64,000 bases of DNA from Siniperca chuatsi (GCF_020085105.1 NC_058065.1:1466810-1530809); one strand, 5' to 3'. Positions 22,681 through 34,499 are shown, numbered from the stretch's first letter. The notes: generated by a model from the letters alone, not told the origin. Translations and numbers: made by a program.

Positions 22681-25620
22681 GTTCACCAGCAGCTCACCCT
22701 CTGCATCAGGAAGCTGTGGCAAAGATTGGGTTAATAAAACAGGTGTTTTCAGGTCAAATTCTTGGAGGTTGTTACTTTAAATAAAATCTGAAAACACCAA
22801 AAACAGCTGTATACAGATTTTCTTGAATATTTATACCAGTGCAAGAAAGCAAAGACGACAAAGTAGTGATAGTTTTGTAATTATACTCGTGGTAGCACCA
22901 GTAACAAAAAGTGTAGCAGCTGTAGTAGCAGCAGTAACCGAGTACTACGAGTAGTTAAGTATTAGTGTCGTTAAAGATAGCATAGACTTAATAATAGTGT
23001 GGGTAGCAACAGTAGTAGTAATAATGGTAGGAGCAAAAGTATTAGAAGTAGTTGAGGTAGCCACTTTAAGCTGCAGAGGTAGCAGTAAACAACAGTAGTA
23101 TAGAAATAGCATTATAATAACAGTCGAAGTAGCAGCAGCATCAATAGGAGGAACAGAAAGTTACAGCTGTAGCAGTGCTAACAGTAAGTATACGAACAGC
23201 AGAGCCAGAAGAAGCACCAGTCGTAGTAACTTTAACAGCAGTAGACGCAGCAGAGAACTAACTTTAATACTATCAGTTAGTTATAATAGTAGTACCAGTA
23301 AAATGGCATTACAGTCATAGGTTTGGTAGACGTAGGACTAGTGACAAAAGGAGTAGTTACAGTACTAAAAGTAGCAGTATGTGTAATAACAGCAGTTATG
23401 GAACTAGCAGTAGCAGTACTGCAGCTAAAGTAGTAGCAGTTACAGTATTACTGTAGTAGTAGTGTAGTAGTACTCGCACAGATATTTACATAAGCAATAA
23501 TAGTAACAACAGGGGTAACAGTATCTTGGTGGTGGTACTGGTAGAAACAGTATTGCAGTAATACCAGCTGTAGTGTCAGTTGGAGTAATAGCAGTTACAG
23601 TATCAGTACTAATAGTTTAATTTCATTACAGACTGATAAAGTTAGTCACTGAACATCAGAGCTGTGGATCATCCTCACCGTTACATGATGTGATGACGTG
23701 GCTCCACCTTGTGGTACAAAGTCGTTACAGCAGAAAAAAAAAAACTCAAAACATTTCTTAGCTTTAACATTTATTTCAGAATAAAACAAACTTCAGCCTG
23801 CAGATAAAATATTAACTCACACCAGTAAAATAACTTCAACACCACGCCTGGAGACTTTGTCACTTCTCTGGGACAAACTACAAATACATTTCCTATATTT
23901 CACATGATGCAACTGGGACCAAACAGCAGCATCATTTCAGTCACACAACTTCTAGTCCAGATAACGTTAGCAGTTAGCTTCACATTGCTGCTTGTAGTGG
24001 CTATGTTTTCATGACAACCATCTAATTAGCACATTGTGATCTGGGCCCATATTAATCCAAGCAACTTTCAGGTGATTAATAACATGCATGTTTTGAGAAG
24101 GCATCTGCCATAGTGTTCGTTATGTAAAAATAGCCTGGATTATATAAATAATGTACTGGGGTCATCCACAGAACTCTTAGATTTAAGAGCATTTATCAGT
24201 TGTACGAAACTCGCCAAACTGACTTTATTCTTACGTTTGCAAGTAAAACTTCTTCCACTTAAGTCAGTTTGATGAATTTGGACTGCGATCACAATGCAGA
24301 ACGGAGATTAACAGCAGGCGTAAATGCACAGAGCAGACGTTACTGTCCACATAACGGACACAGATCAGAGGTTAATAGCACGTTTAAATGGAGTACAGTG
24401 TAGCTACAATCAGTTTATAAGGTGCTTGAAGCTGTTTTCCTTCATGAAGATGACAAAACGGATGGACATTTTCTATTTAGCTTCACAATCAGATGGAAAT
24501 GTTATAACTTACTGCTTAAATCAAGCTGTAATGTTTTAAATATATATGACACATGCTGCTGTTAGCAGAGTAGTAGCTGCCTATAAGTACACTTAAAAGC
24601 TTTAATGTCAAAAATAACAAAACTTGACCTTCACAACTACATAAGAACATGGAATGATTATTATAACAATCGATTACTTGTTGATGTAATTTATCCAATA
24701 AAAATACTTTGACCTTGTGTGTTCAGAAATAATAATAATGAAAATGTTCTACGATGATATGTAAGAGAGATAAGCAGCTAAAAAAAAAGTGCAATGTTTG
24801 ATATTTATATTGGATACATTTCTTCTACAATTAATCGTTCATTATAATTTTTAGAAACACGTTAATTAAATTGTTGTATTTAGATGTTCTGATGTAGATA
24901 TTTATGTTTGGAATGACGTATTGATTCTGTTTAATTTGACATCACGTCTTGGAAATACGTTTTAACACTCTATTTTATCTATTTTAACTATTTTTGGTTT
25001 GTTTCGCAGATTAATAAATAAGTAAAACGATAAACATTATCCTGACTAACTTCTCGTTATTCACAATAACTGTTACATGTCAGCTTTCAAACAAAGTTTT
25101 TAACTCTTCTTTAGGAACTTCACTTCAGCTGCAAATAATCAAAATATATAAATAATAAAATCTTTTGCATCAGATAAATAATTAACAGGCTGTAACATAC
25201 TTCAGACTTTAAGTGAAGAGTTCTGCTCCAAAACTGAATCGTCTGCATAGAAACAACACAACAGTGTGATGTCAGCAGCTCTTTGACCAATCAGCAACTA
25301 GATAAACTGTCCAAAACTGAACTGCAGCATTAATGGCTTTAAATGTATATACATTATCGGTGAGAGCTCCCCCGGTGGACATTCAGGGTAATTTCTCCCT
25401 GTTCTCTATTTATTATTTCACTCATTTGCTTCTTTTGTTTTTCAACCATTAAAAGGACCACACCAGTAAATCCTGCGTGCTTTACAACGTGCATTACTGA
25501 CAACCATTTCCCAACTCGTGCAATTTACTTCATTATCAGAATCAACTCGCAGAGACTTGAAACGTCCTCAACACGGCTGACGCATCATAACGAAGCACAC
25601 GGCCTGGTTTTCATTAGACT
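22681..25620. other. Gene-free stretch with degenerate GTA repeats
   Basis: 22860-23640 is a degenerate GTAGTA/GCAGTA tract, like those beside the Ig genes. From 23640 to 25620 the sequence is AT-rich with no recognisable exon. Confidence 0.6.
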
Positions 25621-25623
25621 TAC

Positions 25624-25915
25624 TTAAAGCTACGGTAGGTAATTTATTTCAGAAGCATTTTTTGTTCGTTGAAATTCAATAAATCAAATGCTGACACAAA
25701 AATCTGAGGCTGTCGCAAGACTATAATAAGCATGCCCAGTATGAAATGATTGGCTAGCCTACCTGCACTCATTGCGCATGAAAATGTGTTTTGGAGGAGT
25801 GGCTTTGCAGGGAGGCCTGAAGGGAGGGGGTGGGATTTTTTCGGTTGGATACTTTCAAAATCTAGCTGTCTCTTGCTAGCTTCTCTGATTGTTACCTACC
25901 CTAGCTTTAGTTTAA
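25624..25915. mobile_element. MITE-like element with terminal inverted repeats
   Basis: The left end TTAAAGCTACGGTAGGTAA (25624-25642) is repeated inverted at the right end as TTACCTACCCTAGCTTTA (25892-25909), with one or two mismatches. Length is about 290 bp and there is no coding capacity. TTAA occurs at both outer ends, which could be a target-site duplication of the TTAA type. The superfamily is not assignable by eye. Confidence 0.7.
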
Positions 25916-26295
25916 GAGTTTCTAATGGTGTTGAAATGGCGTGAGTGACCTGTGAATCCTTCCTGGTGGTGTATTCAGGTGCTGAAGTGAAGGTCTGACA
26001 ACATAGTAGAAAAGGTTTCAGTCGTAGTCGTCTGGACAGTGTTTTCAGAATCAAGATGTTTCGGCTCCCATCCTGAAGTCATTCTCAATTGTGAAAATGG
26101 TCTGAGCACTCTGGTGGTTTAAGCTACTCTGTGTTGCTTAAGCCCCGCCCTCAGGGAGGAGTCTACCTGAGTATCTGTTGATTAGCTAGTTTCACCTGAA
26201 ACTGACCCTTCTTTTGTTACCATGATGGCCCAGTAATCAGTAATCAGGCCTATTGTTTTCTGGCTGCACCTCCCTCATCACTGTTAAGTACCTGA

Positions 26296-26722
26296 TTAGC
26301 ATGTGATTGGCTTGACCACGGTGTTAACACACTGTGGTAAGCGTTGCAGATTGAATCTCAGACCACCATTTCTGTTCAAAGAGGTTTTCTTTTTCACAAA
26401 AATGGCTTCCTTGACTCGTCTTTCAAACCAACTCTTCTCTCTACTTAGAATCTTCACCTCGCTGTCTTCAAATGTGCGGTTTGTAGCTTTTAGATGCAAG
26501 CGCCTGCGGCGCTCTACAATCCGAGTCAGCGTGTCGTCTGTGCTGATGAAGTCTTTTGTGAAGTGGCTGTTTAGTCTCGCCTATGTACCGTTCTTTGCAG
26601 TTTTCCTCACTGCATTGAATACATTGCAATAAATTGCAATAAATTGAATAAACTACATAGCAATGTAGTTTATTCAATTCAATGCAGTGAGGAAAACTGC
26701 AAAGAAGCGGTACACAGGTCAA
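26296..26722 (-). pseudogene. Penelope-like element GIY-YIG endonuclease fragment, left arm
   Basis: The minus strand encodes CKERYIGETKQPLHKRLHQH and, after a frameshift, FEDSEVKILSREKSWFERRV, then VKEAIF and SLNRNGGLRFNLQ. This order matches, from family knowledge, the C-terminal GIY-YIG endonuclease domain of fish Penelope-like retroelements. The reverse transcriptase upstream is absent, so the copy is 5' truncated. The frame break falls between RRHADSD and FEDSEV. The element cannot be active. Confidence 0.85.
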
Positions 26723-26990
26723 ACAGCCACTTCACAAAAGACTTCATCAGCACAGACGACACGCTGACTCGGGGACAGAGCGTGGCGCTTGCATCTAAAA
26801 GCTACAAACCGCACATTTGAAGACAGCGAGGTGAAGATTCAAGTAGAGAGAAGAGTTGGTTTGAAAGAGGAGTCAAAGAAGCCATTTTTGTGAAAAAGAA
26901 AACCCTCTTTGAACAGAAATGGTGGTCTGAGATTCAATCTGCCCAAAGTTTACCACAGTGTATTAACACCGTGGTCAAGCCAATCACATG
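26678..26990 (+). pseudogene. Penelope-like element GIY-YIG fragment, right arm
   Basis: Plus-strand counterpart of the left-arm fragment. CATTTGAAGACAGCGAGGTG and GTTTGAAAGAGGAGTCAAAG correspond to FEDSEV and FERGVK. It is 5' truncated and frame-disrupted. Two copies joined 5' end to 5' end form the palindrome, an arrangement known for Penelope-like elements. Confidence 0.8.
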
Positions 26991-27287
26991 CTAATCAGGT
27001 ACTTAACAGTGATGAGGAGGTGCAGCCAGAAAACAACAGGCCTGATTACTGATTACTGGGCCATCATGAAACTAAGAAGGTCAGTTTCAGGTGAAACTAG
27101 GCAGGGTAAACAACAGACACTCAGGTAGACTCCTTCCTGAGGGCGGGGCTTAAGCAACACAGAGTAGCTTAAACTTCTGAGTTCTCAGACCATTTTCACA
27201 ATTGAGAATGACTTCCGGATGGGAGCCAAAACATCTTGATTCTGAAAACAGCGTCCAGACGACTACGACTGAAACCTTTTCTACGAT

Positions 27288-28885
27288 GGAACGCTCCTGG
27301 ACAAATGAGGGACGACACGTCTGACAACAGAGCTTCATTCAGCTGCCCCATAGCATTGAATTCATAAACTCTGGTGTTTGGAAACTAATTATTATTTTTC
27401 AGCCAGTTTAAGCGACAGAACCTTCCTGAGAAGTATATGGCTGCATGCTTTAAAAGTTATGTAGACATGCAAAACCACTGAACGGGCCTTTAAATGCTTC
27501 AGGAACAGCTGACTGTAATGTTTCATGTCACAGAGCAGTAAAACGTTCAATCAGTATGTAACACCAGCTTAGGTGCACCTAAGATAGATAGATAGATAGT
27601 ATACTACAAACTCCAAAATGATCCTACAGTTGAATCAACACATCTCTAAAACAAACGTAACATTATAACTTTCCTGACAGAGGATTTATTGCATGCCTTA
27701 GTTTTAGCTAGCTGTTCTTAATAAGTGTTTTTCATAATCAAAATATTACATAAAGGTATCATGTTTATCTTCATTTCTGAAGTATCTGACCTCTGAAGTA
27801 TCTGTGGTGTCTTTTGCAGACACATTTTTACTTGTAGTGAATCTGTACAGTCAGACATCGAGCAGTTGTCCCCATTAAATGTGTTTTGTCTCTGAAGCTC
27901 AAATATATAGAAGGTAAAGAAAGTAGGATTTTATATAAAGTGTATTATGAGGCAGGAAATGCATCTTTGACCTTGAGGACTGAGGGCACTAAAATTGTGG
28001 CTGTATGAACTATTTGTTTATTATTCAATACAAATAACTTAAATCTAAATGTTTTAAAAAAAGCAGGCGCTTTGTTGCTTTTCGCAGAACTGTAGAAATA
28101 ACAATACTGGCAAGAGGAGGGCTGAATAATACATCTATAACTTTATAGGTTGTGTGGTAATTAATTTGAAGTCATTAATTAATTTATTTTTGTCATTTCC
28201 TCCTATGAGAATTCAACGGTGCAACATTAAACTAAACGTAGATTAATTTTTAAAGGAGAGCTGAGACTTTAAGGTTGTTTCATTCGTGAAATTGAAGCAA
28301 ATGTTTTTCCATTTGAGCAGTTTTAGGACAGAACTCTTTTTGTTTCCACACACTTCTTAAGTGCTAACATCTGCTTAGTTAATATAAGAAAGTAACAAAG
28401 ACAGAGGAACAGAAAGCAGAATAATGTGGAGGGAGTTTGGTGTTACCACAGCACCACCTGCTGGTCCAGGAGGAGGAGTTGCTGCTACAACACGTTTACC
28501 TGCAACATGAACACAAACACATGATCCTGGATGAGCTGAGACTCTTTACTTGCACCGTTGAGATGTTGTAATGTAATGCAACCAAACCAGTACACGAGAG
28601 ACTGAGACTTTATACTGTTCCGTAGCTGTTTCCTCCATTTCATTTGTGCATTGCATTGTGGGAGAATCGTGCCCATTAAGTCTGAGCACTTCCTGCTTTG
28701 ACTACAAAACTAAAAACCTGTTTGGAGTCGGTGTGTAGTCTGAGTTTGACCAGCAGGTGGCAGCGTTACAGCACAGAGACACACTGACACACCGGAGGAA
28801 GTTCACGAGAAGATGGATTCAACATCAATCACATTTACATACGTCAGAGTTTAATGATTATATCGGCTAAACTGTTCGTGCCAAC
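27288..28885. other. Non-coding stretch
   Basis: A short (GATA)n tract lies at 27583-27598. No splice-bounded frame is recognised, although exons of the V-set gene downstream of 29018 would be expected on this side. Confidence 0.5.
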
Positions 28886-29017
28886 TCCCTCATGCAGTGC
28901 GGATATTGTGACACGTCCTGCATCTCGTTTTTGCCCTGATACGTTTGTATGCTGCCACCTGCTGGTCACTCCTGGCACCGTTACAAACCTCTGAAATCAT
29001 CCAGGAGTTGTACAAAC

Positions 29018-29344
29018 CTGAGACGCTGAGCGAGACTCTCTGCTCAAAGTCCACAGACCGGATGTGACATTCGTACGTGCCGCTGTCCGACTGCTGGACG
29101 TTCTTCACGGTGATGGAGAAGTTTCCCTTCTTGTACAGCTCCTGGAAACTGGACACTCGATTTTTGAATTTCGCGCCCTGTGCCGAAATGTCTGGTGCAT
29201 TATCTTTAATGTCCAGTACGTTGCTGTTGTCTTTGTCCCTCCAGAAGACGGAGAAAGGGTCTTTCAGAGCGCTGACGTCGCTGTAGAAGCAGGGCAGCAG
29301 GACGGTGTCTCCGATAAAACCCACAACATTAACCTGGCAGGTCA
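29018..29344 (-). CDS. B7/butyrophilin-like Ig V-set exon
   Basis: A 327-nt exon (109 codons) with a CAG acceptor just above 29344 and a GTTTGTA donor at 29017. It is phase 1 at both ends, as is typical of V-set exons. The protein runs VTCQVNVVGFIGDTVLLPC, then FSVFWRDKD, then GNFSITVKNVQQSDSGTYEC, with the two canonical Cys residues, the Trp after the first Cys (VFW) and the DSGTYEC signature. It ends in the G strand (RVSLSVSG). Resemblance is to the first domain of B7-family, butyrophilin-like and CD276/VTCN1-like fish proteins, which act at the cell surface in T-cell co-regulation. C-type domain, TM and tail exons are not found between 27.3 and 29.0 kb, so the locus is either a fragment or has exons that I could not see. 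Confidence 0.75.
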
Positions 29345-31147
29345 CTGGGAGACAACAGAAATGGTTTCTGGTATTTAAAATTCAAACACTCGAGAAATTT
29401 GTGGAAAACATTTTCCTAACACAACAGGACAAACGCATGTTTTCAATAAACTTGTGGCAACTTGTTTTATACGTTTTACAGGAAAAGATATTCGTCGATG
29501 GCTCTCGATATTCAGTCATCGATAACGCCAACCGAGGGCGGGTGAAGTGACGCTGACGTTACTCGAGTTGACGAAAACTCTGGGTTAATATCCGAGATAT
29601 CGACAAATAGGAGCTTTCGCTTTTCGCTGACACCAAACCCGCCTTCGTCTCGTCGCGTGATAAGTGATCGTGTATTCCCAAAGACTACCGCGGCAGGCCC
29701 AGCTGGCCTGCTGGCGCCTCATGTCACGTCTCCTCGCTGCTCAGGTGACCCAGAAATGAATGCGGGCCAACCATCACGAAGGACGCCTTTACTGGAAATC
29801 TGTTGTCCACCGGACGCAGCTGCTTCGTGTTCCAGTTTATCTAACAAGCGGAGGCAAGAGCGGCCTGTGTTACAGCAGCTCCTCATAAAGTCTAACTAGT
29901 TTCAACGACATAATAAAGTAATTCCGTTGCTAGGAAACAACGGAGGCTCAGGAGTTGTGTGGACTTTGTATTTTAGACGTTAAATTTGGAGTAAATGAGT
30001 CACAGAGTTGCATAAATCAGCGGTTCCTCGTGTGAGCTCCCAGCAGACAGTCCCAAGCAGGAAGCGCTCTGCTGAAACGGGAATCCGACAGAGGACACCG
30101 TCACTGTAACGCTGCCTGGACCGGCCAGCACTGGTTCATTTTACTTGCCTGCTATTTCTGTTACTACATTCATTTGCATTTGTTTAAAATGTGTCATTAC
30201 CAAAAACTTAAAGAAAGGTTTTAAACAGCTGCTGAAGACGTCTGGCCCACCTACAGTTCCTGGCTTTTCAAATGTGGCCGAGCTGAATATGTAACTGAAT
30301 GGGTGCAGACTGTTGTTTGTTTTTTTCTAAGTGCAGCAGTTTCACTTCCTGCGTGCACCATATCAGGGCTGCAGTTGGCACACCGGCAGCACAGCCAGGG
30401 GGGGGACTACTTCTCAGAAAGCAAGTGCAGGGCAACGATGGCGACGGCAGAGCTTTGGACTGAGAAACGGCGTGATGTCTGGACGCAGCAGCAGGTAAGA
30501 ATGACCTGAGGACTAAACGTGGCTAAACAAACGTTAGGTTGTTGTTCTTGCGCTGCCGTGCCAAACTAACATTTGACAAAGAAACTTAAGGGCATTAAAA
30601 AAACAGCTGACTCTACCTCAAGGTGAATCTTTGCGACTCACATCGCTCTGCCTCTGCAGACGGAGACGTACCTGTTAAAATCTTTTCTGAGAACTTTAAA
30701 AGTTCAGCTGCCTTCGAGCTCTGAGAAAAGGTGGAAATGTAAACAGATGCATAACTCCCGTCTGCCGATGAAGATTATGCGATATGATCAAAAGCTCCAG
30801 AGCAGCTTCTGAATGGACCCTGAGGATTGGTTTGTTGACATATTTTCTGTTTTGTGTTGTTGCTGCTTGTCTCGCTGAGGACGCTGATAAAAAAAAAAAA
30901 GACATTTTCGACCTAAATGAAGCTTCTCTGGTTCAATAAAACATTAATATACTATATATTATATATATTTACTACACCTGTTACATTGAGGTGTTTCTTC
31001 TTTCCTTCAGTAAAACTATAATTATTCAAAATGTCTTATTTCCGTTTGTTTAGTCCGCACAGCGTCGCACGACGGACGGGAACGCTGCTGGAGAGTTTTC
31101 ACTTGACCTGACCCCGGGTCCTTTCTGAACCACAACTCTGAGTATTT
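29345..31147. other. Mostly non-coding; intron of the V-set gene if the leader exon is real
   Basis: No repeat is recognised until the LINE tail at 31148. One plus-strand first-exon candidate lies at 30438-30494 and is listed separately. Confidence 0.4.
30438..30494 (+). CDS. Candidate short first coding exon (unrecognised)
   Basis: An ATG in good context (ACGATGG) opens 19 codons (MATAELWTEKRRDVWTQQQ) that end exactly at a strong donor, CAG|GTAAGA. No partner exon can be identified downstream on this strand, and I do not recognise the peptide. It may be a chance arrangement. Confidence 0.25.
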
Positions 31148-31850
31148 TCAGAATCAGAATCAGAAACACTTTATTGATCCTGAGGGGAAACTCTCTCGTT
31201 ACAGCAGCTCACTGTCACGTCAGCGCACACAGGAACAGAAGCACTGAGCAAAAAATATAATACAGGTCAGATACATTAAGTACACAGTGGGTATAAAGTC
31301 TAAAATTAAATAAGTGTAAAGTACAAAGTGGGTTTAGAGGTTGATAAGTATGTACGGTGTAATAATATAAGTAATAAGTAATAGTGTACTGTGAAGTTAA
31401 GTGTAGCTTATTAAGAGTATTGTGATCAATAAATAGGGAATTTTAAACTGATTTAGAGGCTGACAGGTTGGTAAATATGTATAGGTATCAATCAATGTAA
31501 TAAAATAAGTAATAGTGCGTGAGCTGTCAGGTTAAGTGCAGCTTATTGAGATTATTATGAGACGGTGGATGTTACACAGCAGTAACAGAAGTATCAATAA
31601 ATATTAATAAATTAAACTGAAAACACAGAATATTGCACAATATCTCAAGTATTGCAGAGATGTTAATGATCAGTGTCCAGTTTAGTGACTTCGGGTCATA
31701 CAGACTGACACTTAGAGGGAGGAGTTAAAGAGTCTGATGGCCACAGGCAGGAAGGACTTCCTGTGGCGCTCTGTGGTGCATTGTGGGGGAGCGTTTGTCT
31801 CCACTGTGGTCAGACTGAACAGGTCCAGACTTGTCCGTCCTCAGTATGTT
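31148..31850 (-). mobile_element. LINE 3' end, minus orientation
   Basis: Starts with the tail (TCAGAATCAGAATCAGAAAC, then TTTATTGATCCTGAGGGGAA) and runs into the C-terminal coding part (rc of CACAGGCAGGAAGGACTTCC). The same family in plus orientation lies at 40190-40575 and 54690-55100. A fragment of its tail lies at 51450-51497. Confidence 0.8.
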
Positions 31851-31977
31851 CAGCTGGACTCACCTGCTGTCTGTGATCTGAAGAGCCTGTTAACTCCAGC
31901 TGGTTATATTAATTAATAACATCTGTTTGTTTTAGCGCGTGTGTACACATTATTCTATATATTAAAGGTAAACTCAC

Positions 31978-32027
31978 CTGTTTTCATCCTGTACACCAAG
32001 AACAGCCACAGCAGGAACTCTCCGAAC
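31978..32027 (-). CDS. Candidate leader exon of the V-set gene
   Basis: A 50-nt exon bounded by CCGCAG (acceptor) and GTGAGTT (donor). It encodes a hydrophobic stretch, FGEFLLWLFLVYRMKT, and leaves phase 1, so it joins the 29344-29018 exon in frame as MKT-VTCQVNV. It resembles a signal-peptide core. Its own start codon would be in a further upstream exon (phase 2) that I could not place. Confidence 0.45.
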
Positions 32028-32256
32028 CTGCGGAGACACAAGACAAGTTAATCATTCACTCAAAAACAGGACGGACGTCCTCACATCAAACAGTACATTC
32101 AAAAACTGTTTCAAGTTACGTTTTTAAAGCTAAAATGTTCAGGTTTGGGTTCTTTAATGTGAATATTTGCTGCTTTTCTTTGTCTTCTGTGATGTAAAAT
32201 GAAACATCTTTGGGTTTTGGACTGTTGGTCACGAGACTGCTTGAGCTGCGGGAAAC

Positions 32257-32345
32257 TGTGAAATAACAGAGAGCAACTGAAGACTGTCTGACTGTCAGGA
32301 ACCACAAAGGAAGTTCTGCAAAACCAGTTTCTGCAAATGAGGACA
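32257..32345 (+). repeat. Relic copy of the 33.5-kb short block
   Basis: AGAGCAACTGAAGACTGTCT, then GACTGTCAGGAACCACAAAG and GAAGTTCTGC, is colinear with 33525-33590 (AGAGCAAGTGAAGACGGCCA and following), about 1.25 kb away in direct orientation. It lacks the 15-bp repeat expansion. Confidence 0.7.
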
Positions 32346-32739
32346 GCGAAATATAAAAAATAATCAACTTGACATTCAAAGGAATAAACAGGAAACTAAG
32401 TGCAGACAAAGCTCACGACTCCTGACCTCGATCGATGAGTTTGATCACTCGGACGGGTGTTTGTGTGACTGTTTCATCATCCTCACGTTCAGCCTGCGAG
32501 AGGCCACGTTTCCTTCTGTGACCTTCGGCACACAGCTAACTTCACTTTCTGGCGTCTGCACGTCACCAGCTGCTCTGTGGATTAATGTTTAACCCGGAGG
32601 CAAAGCAAGCTGACCCGACCGCCCCCCGATGTGGCCGTTAACACCACGTCCGGTTGTTGTTCAACAACATATTAATCCCAACGTCACTTTCTGGACGTTA
32701 CGTATTTAAATGACTTTGCACAGTTCCCTAAACTAACGT

Positions 32740-33260
32740 ACGCACACCGGACCCGCCCTCACCTGCTCAGCCGGTCTCTCTTTTACTTTTCCTCCCCGTT
32801 TGTTACGAGAGCAGCGTGGCTCCTTTGAGGAAAACGGCGGTGAGTGCGAGAGAGCGACTGCACTCAGAGCAGGTGGAGGCAGGTGTTGCCTATCGCAGCG
32901 GAGGGACAGGTGAGCAGTGAAGCCGTCTTAGTGGCGGTAAGCGTACGGCGCGGGGGGTTACGGTTAGCGCGTGAATAAACGCCGCAGACGTTCCCGTGTC
33001 TCGCTTCCCAGCGGCTGGTGAGAGTGAAGGCGTTAGCCCCGACGTTAGCCCTTTGAAACTGTTACCATGGTAGACGGCTCAGTGGACGACGGCATCGTCC
33101 GTCGGCCCAACCCTGGTTCTTAACTCGTATTTTAATCCCCTGAAGCGACTCGGCCAGGACCTGGACTGCGTCAGACTGCGCTGCTGATTATAACGCACCG
33201 TTTCCAGCATTTCTTGGTTTGAACTACGTCGTTGAGACAGATTTATCGCTCTCTTTACAA
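32740..33260. promoter_or_regulatory. GC-rich, CpG-bearing bidirectional promoter-like region
   Basis: CpG-rich compared with the flanks. It contains a good plus-strand donor (GGGACAG|GTGAGC at about 32910) and a good minus-strand donor (rc of CTCACCTGCTCAGCC at about 32757-32771). Two divergent non-coding first exons are plausible, the minus-strand one serving the V-set gene. This is inferred from composition and splice-like motifs only. Confidence 0.35.
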
Positions 33261-33487
33261 CACCGGGGTGCGTAATGAGATTCTGTTTCGTAGTTCCCTT
33301 TATGTCGCGCTGCGTTCGATATGCGATAATGTTTGTTGCTTTGCATCTGTGACTCGCTGCGTGCTTCTTCTGACTCCTTTGCTTTATTGACGAAGATTAA
33401 ACGTGAGTTCAGTTTCTGTCACCTGTAAGTAAAACTGGACTTTGGGCCAGCAGATGTCTGGAGAAACCCTAAACGCTGAACCCTGAT

Positions 33488-33679
33488 TTGTCGTTGTCTT
33501 CTGCTATAACTGTGATACAACACAGAGCAAGTGAAGACGGCCAGACTGTCAGGATCCGCAGAGGAAGTTCTGCTGAACCAGGTTCCGCTGAACCAGGTTC
33601 TGCTGAACCAGGATCTGCTGAACCAGGTTCTGCTGAACCAGGTTCTGCGGACGAGGAAACCGAAAAGCAGCAGAAATGA
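33488..33679 (+). repeat. 15-bp minisatellite in an open frame
   Basis: Six tandem units of GTTCTGCTGAACCAG (with small variants) at about 33570-33650 keep one plus-strand frame open as repeated AEPGS pentapeptides, followed by ADEETEKQQK and a stop. A possible acceptor (ACACAG) precedes AGCAAGTGAAG at about 33526. It could be the last exon of an unknown gene or only a short tandem repeat; the related block at 32257 lacks the expansion. Confidence 0.5.
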
Positions 33680-34449
33680 AAGCCTTTAAGACCACGTACG
33701 GTTGTGGATGTGAAAGTCCAACAACATATTCACATCACAATGTCACGTTGTAGACCTTTGAAGTTACATAATGAACTAACTTCAGCTTTGTTCCTTAAAT
33801 TAGCCTAAAATGACATTTCGCAGTTTTGCCCTTCACAGGGCGTTTGCGTAGGTTCATTTGAATTTAAAATAATAATAAAACAGTAACAACACGCCCTTTA
33901 AAATATATAAATCACACTGTCACGTTTTTTGGGGGATTTAAAGTTATATCTTTAAGCCACTTAAGGTCGAAACGGCTCTTTAAAAAGTCGCCAAACTTAA
34001 TGGCGAACTTATCAAATCCTCACTTCCGTTAGCTTGCTAGCTAACACACAAACAAAGGCTAACTGCTAGCTAGCCAGCTAGCTCAGTTAGCCTTCAGCTC
34101 CAGCGATAGTGGACTTTATGTCGGCAGGAGGAGGTGAACTGACCTCGTCAAACCTCCCATGTTGGTTTAAAAGTCCTCCACAGGCCCGAATTTGAGGAAC
34201 GATTTTATTTCACTTCACCTTCCTGAAGTTTAGGCGACACGTCGTTACGTCGTTACGTCGCCGCTTCCGTTCTCTACGTCAGACGCAAGCGTAAAGGACG
34301 ATGTGAAAAGCCTTGTTTTATTCCACGCTGTCCCAGTTTGTGTCGCTGATGCTCCCCTTTCCTTACAAAGTCCCCCCAGACTGAGTCCCAGATTACACTT
34401 GATGTCCCAACATGACGGTTTACTTCCTGTTTCAAAGCCGTCTCACAGC
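33680..34449. other. Non-coding; GCTAGC-rich patch
   Basis: CTAGCTAGC-type short repeats occur at about 34028-34090. Nothing else is recognised. Confidence 0.5.
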
Positions 34450-34499
34450 CAGGAACAAACTCTGGAGGACAAATACTGAATCCTTCATCTGTCGATGTG

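Larger units (their letters stand above)
26002..27287. repeat. 1.3-kb imperfect palindrome (inverted repeat)
   Basis: The left arm (about 26002-26617) and right arm (about 26678-27287) are reverse complements with small indels. The centre is itself a small perfect hairpin: TTGAATAAACTACAT, loop AGCA, ATGTAGTTTATTCAA. Outer arm ends are GTAGAAAAGGTTTCAGTCG on the left and its complement on the right. Each arm carries the same Penelope-like coding fragment reading away from the centre. Confidence 0.93.

Noticed and set aside
26303-26632. 109-codon plus-strand frame in the palindrome
   Set aside because: Antisense of the left-arm Penelope-like fragment, which has the GIY-YIG motifs on the minus strand.
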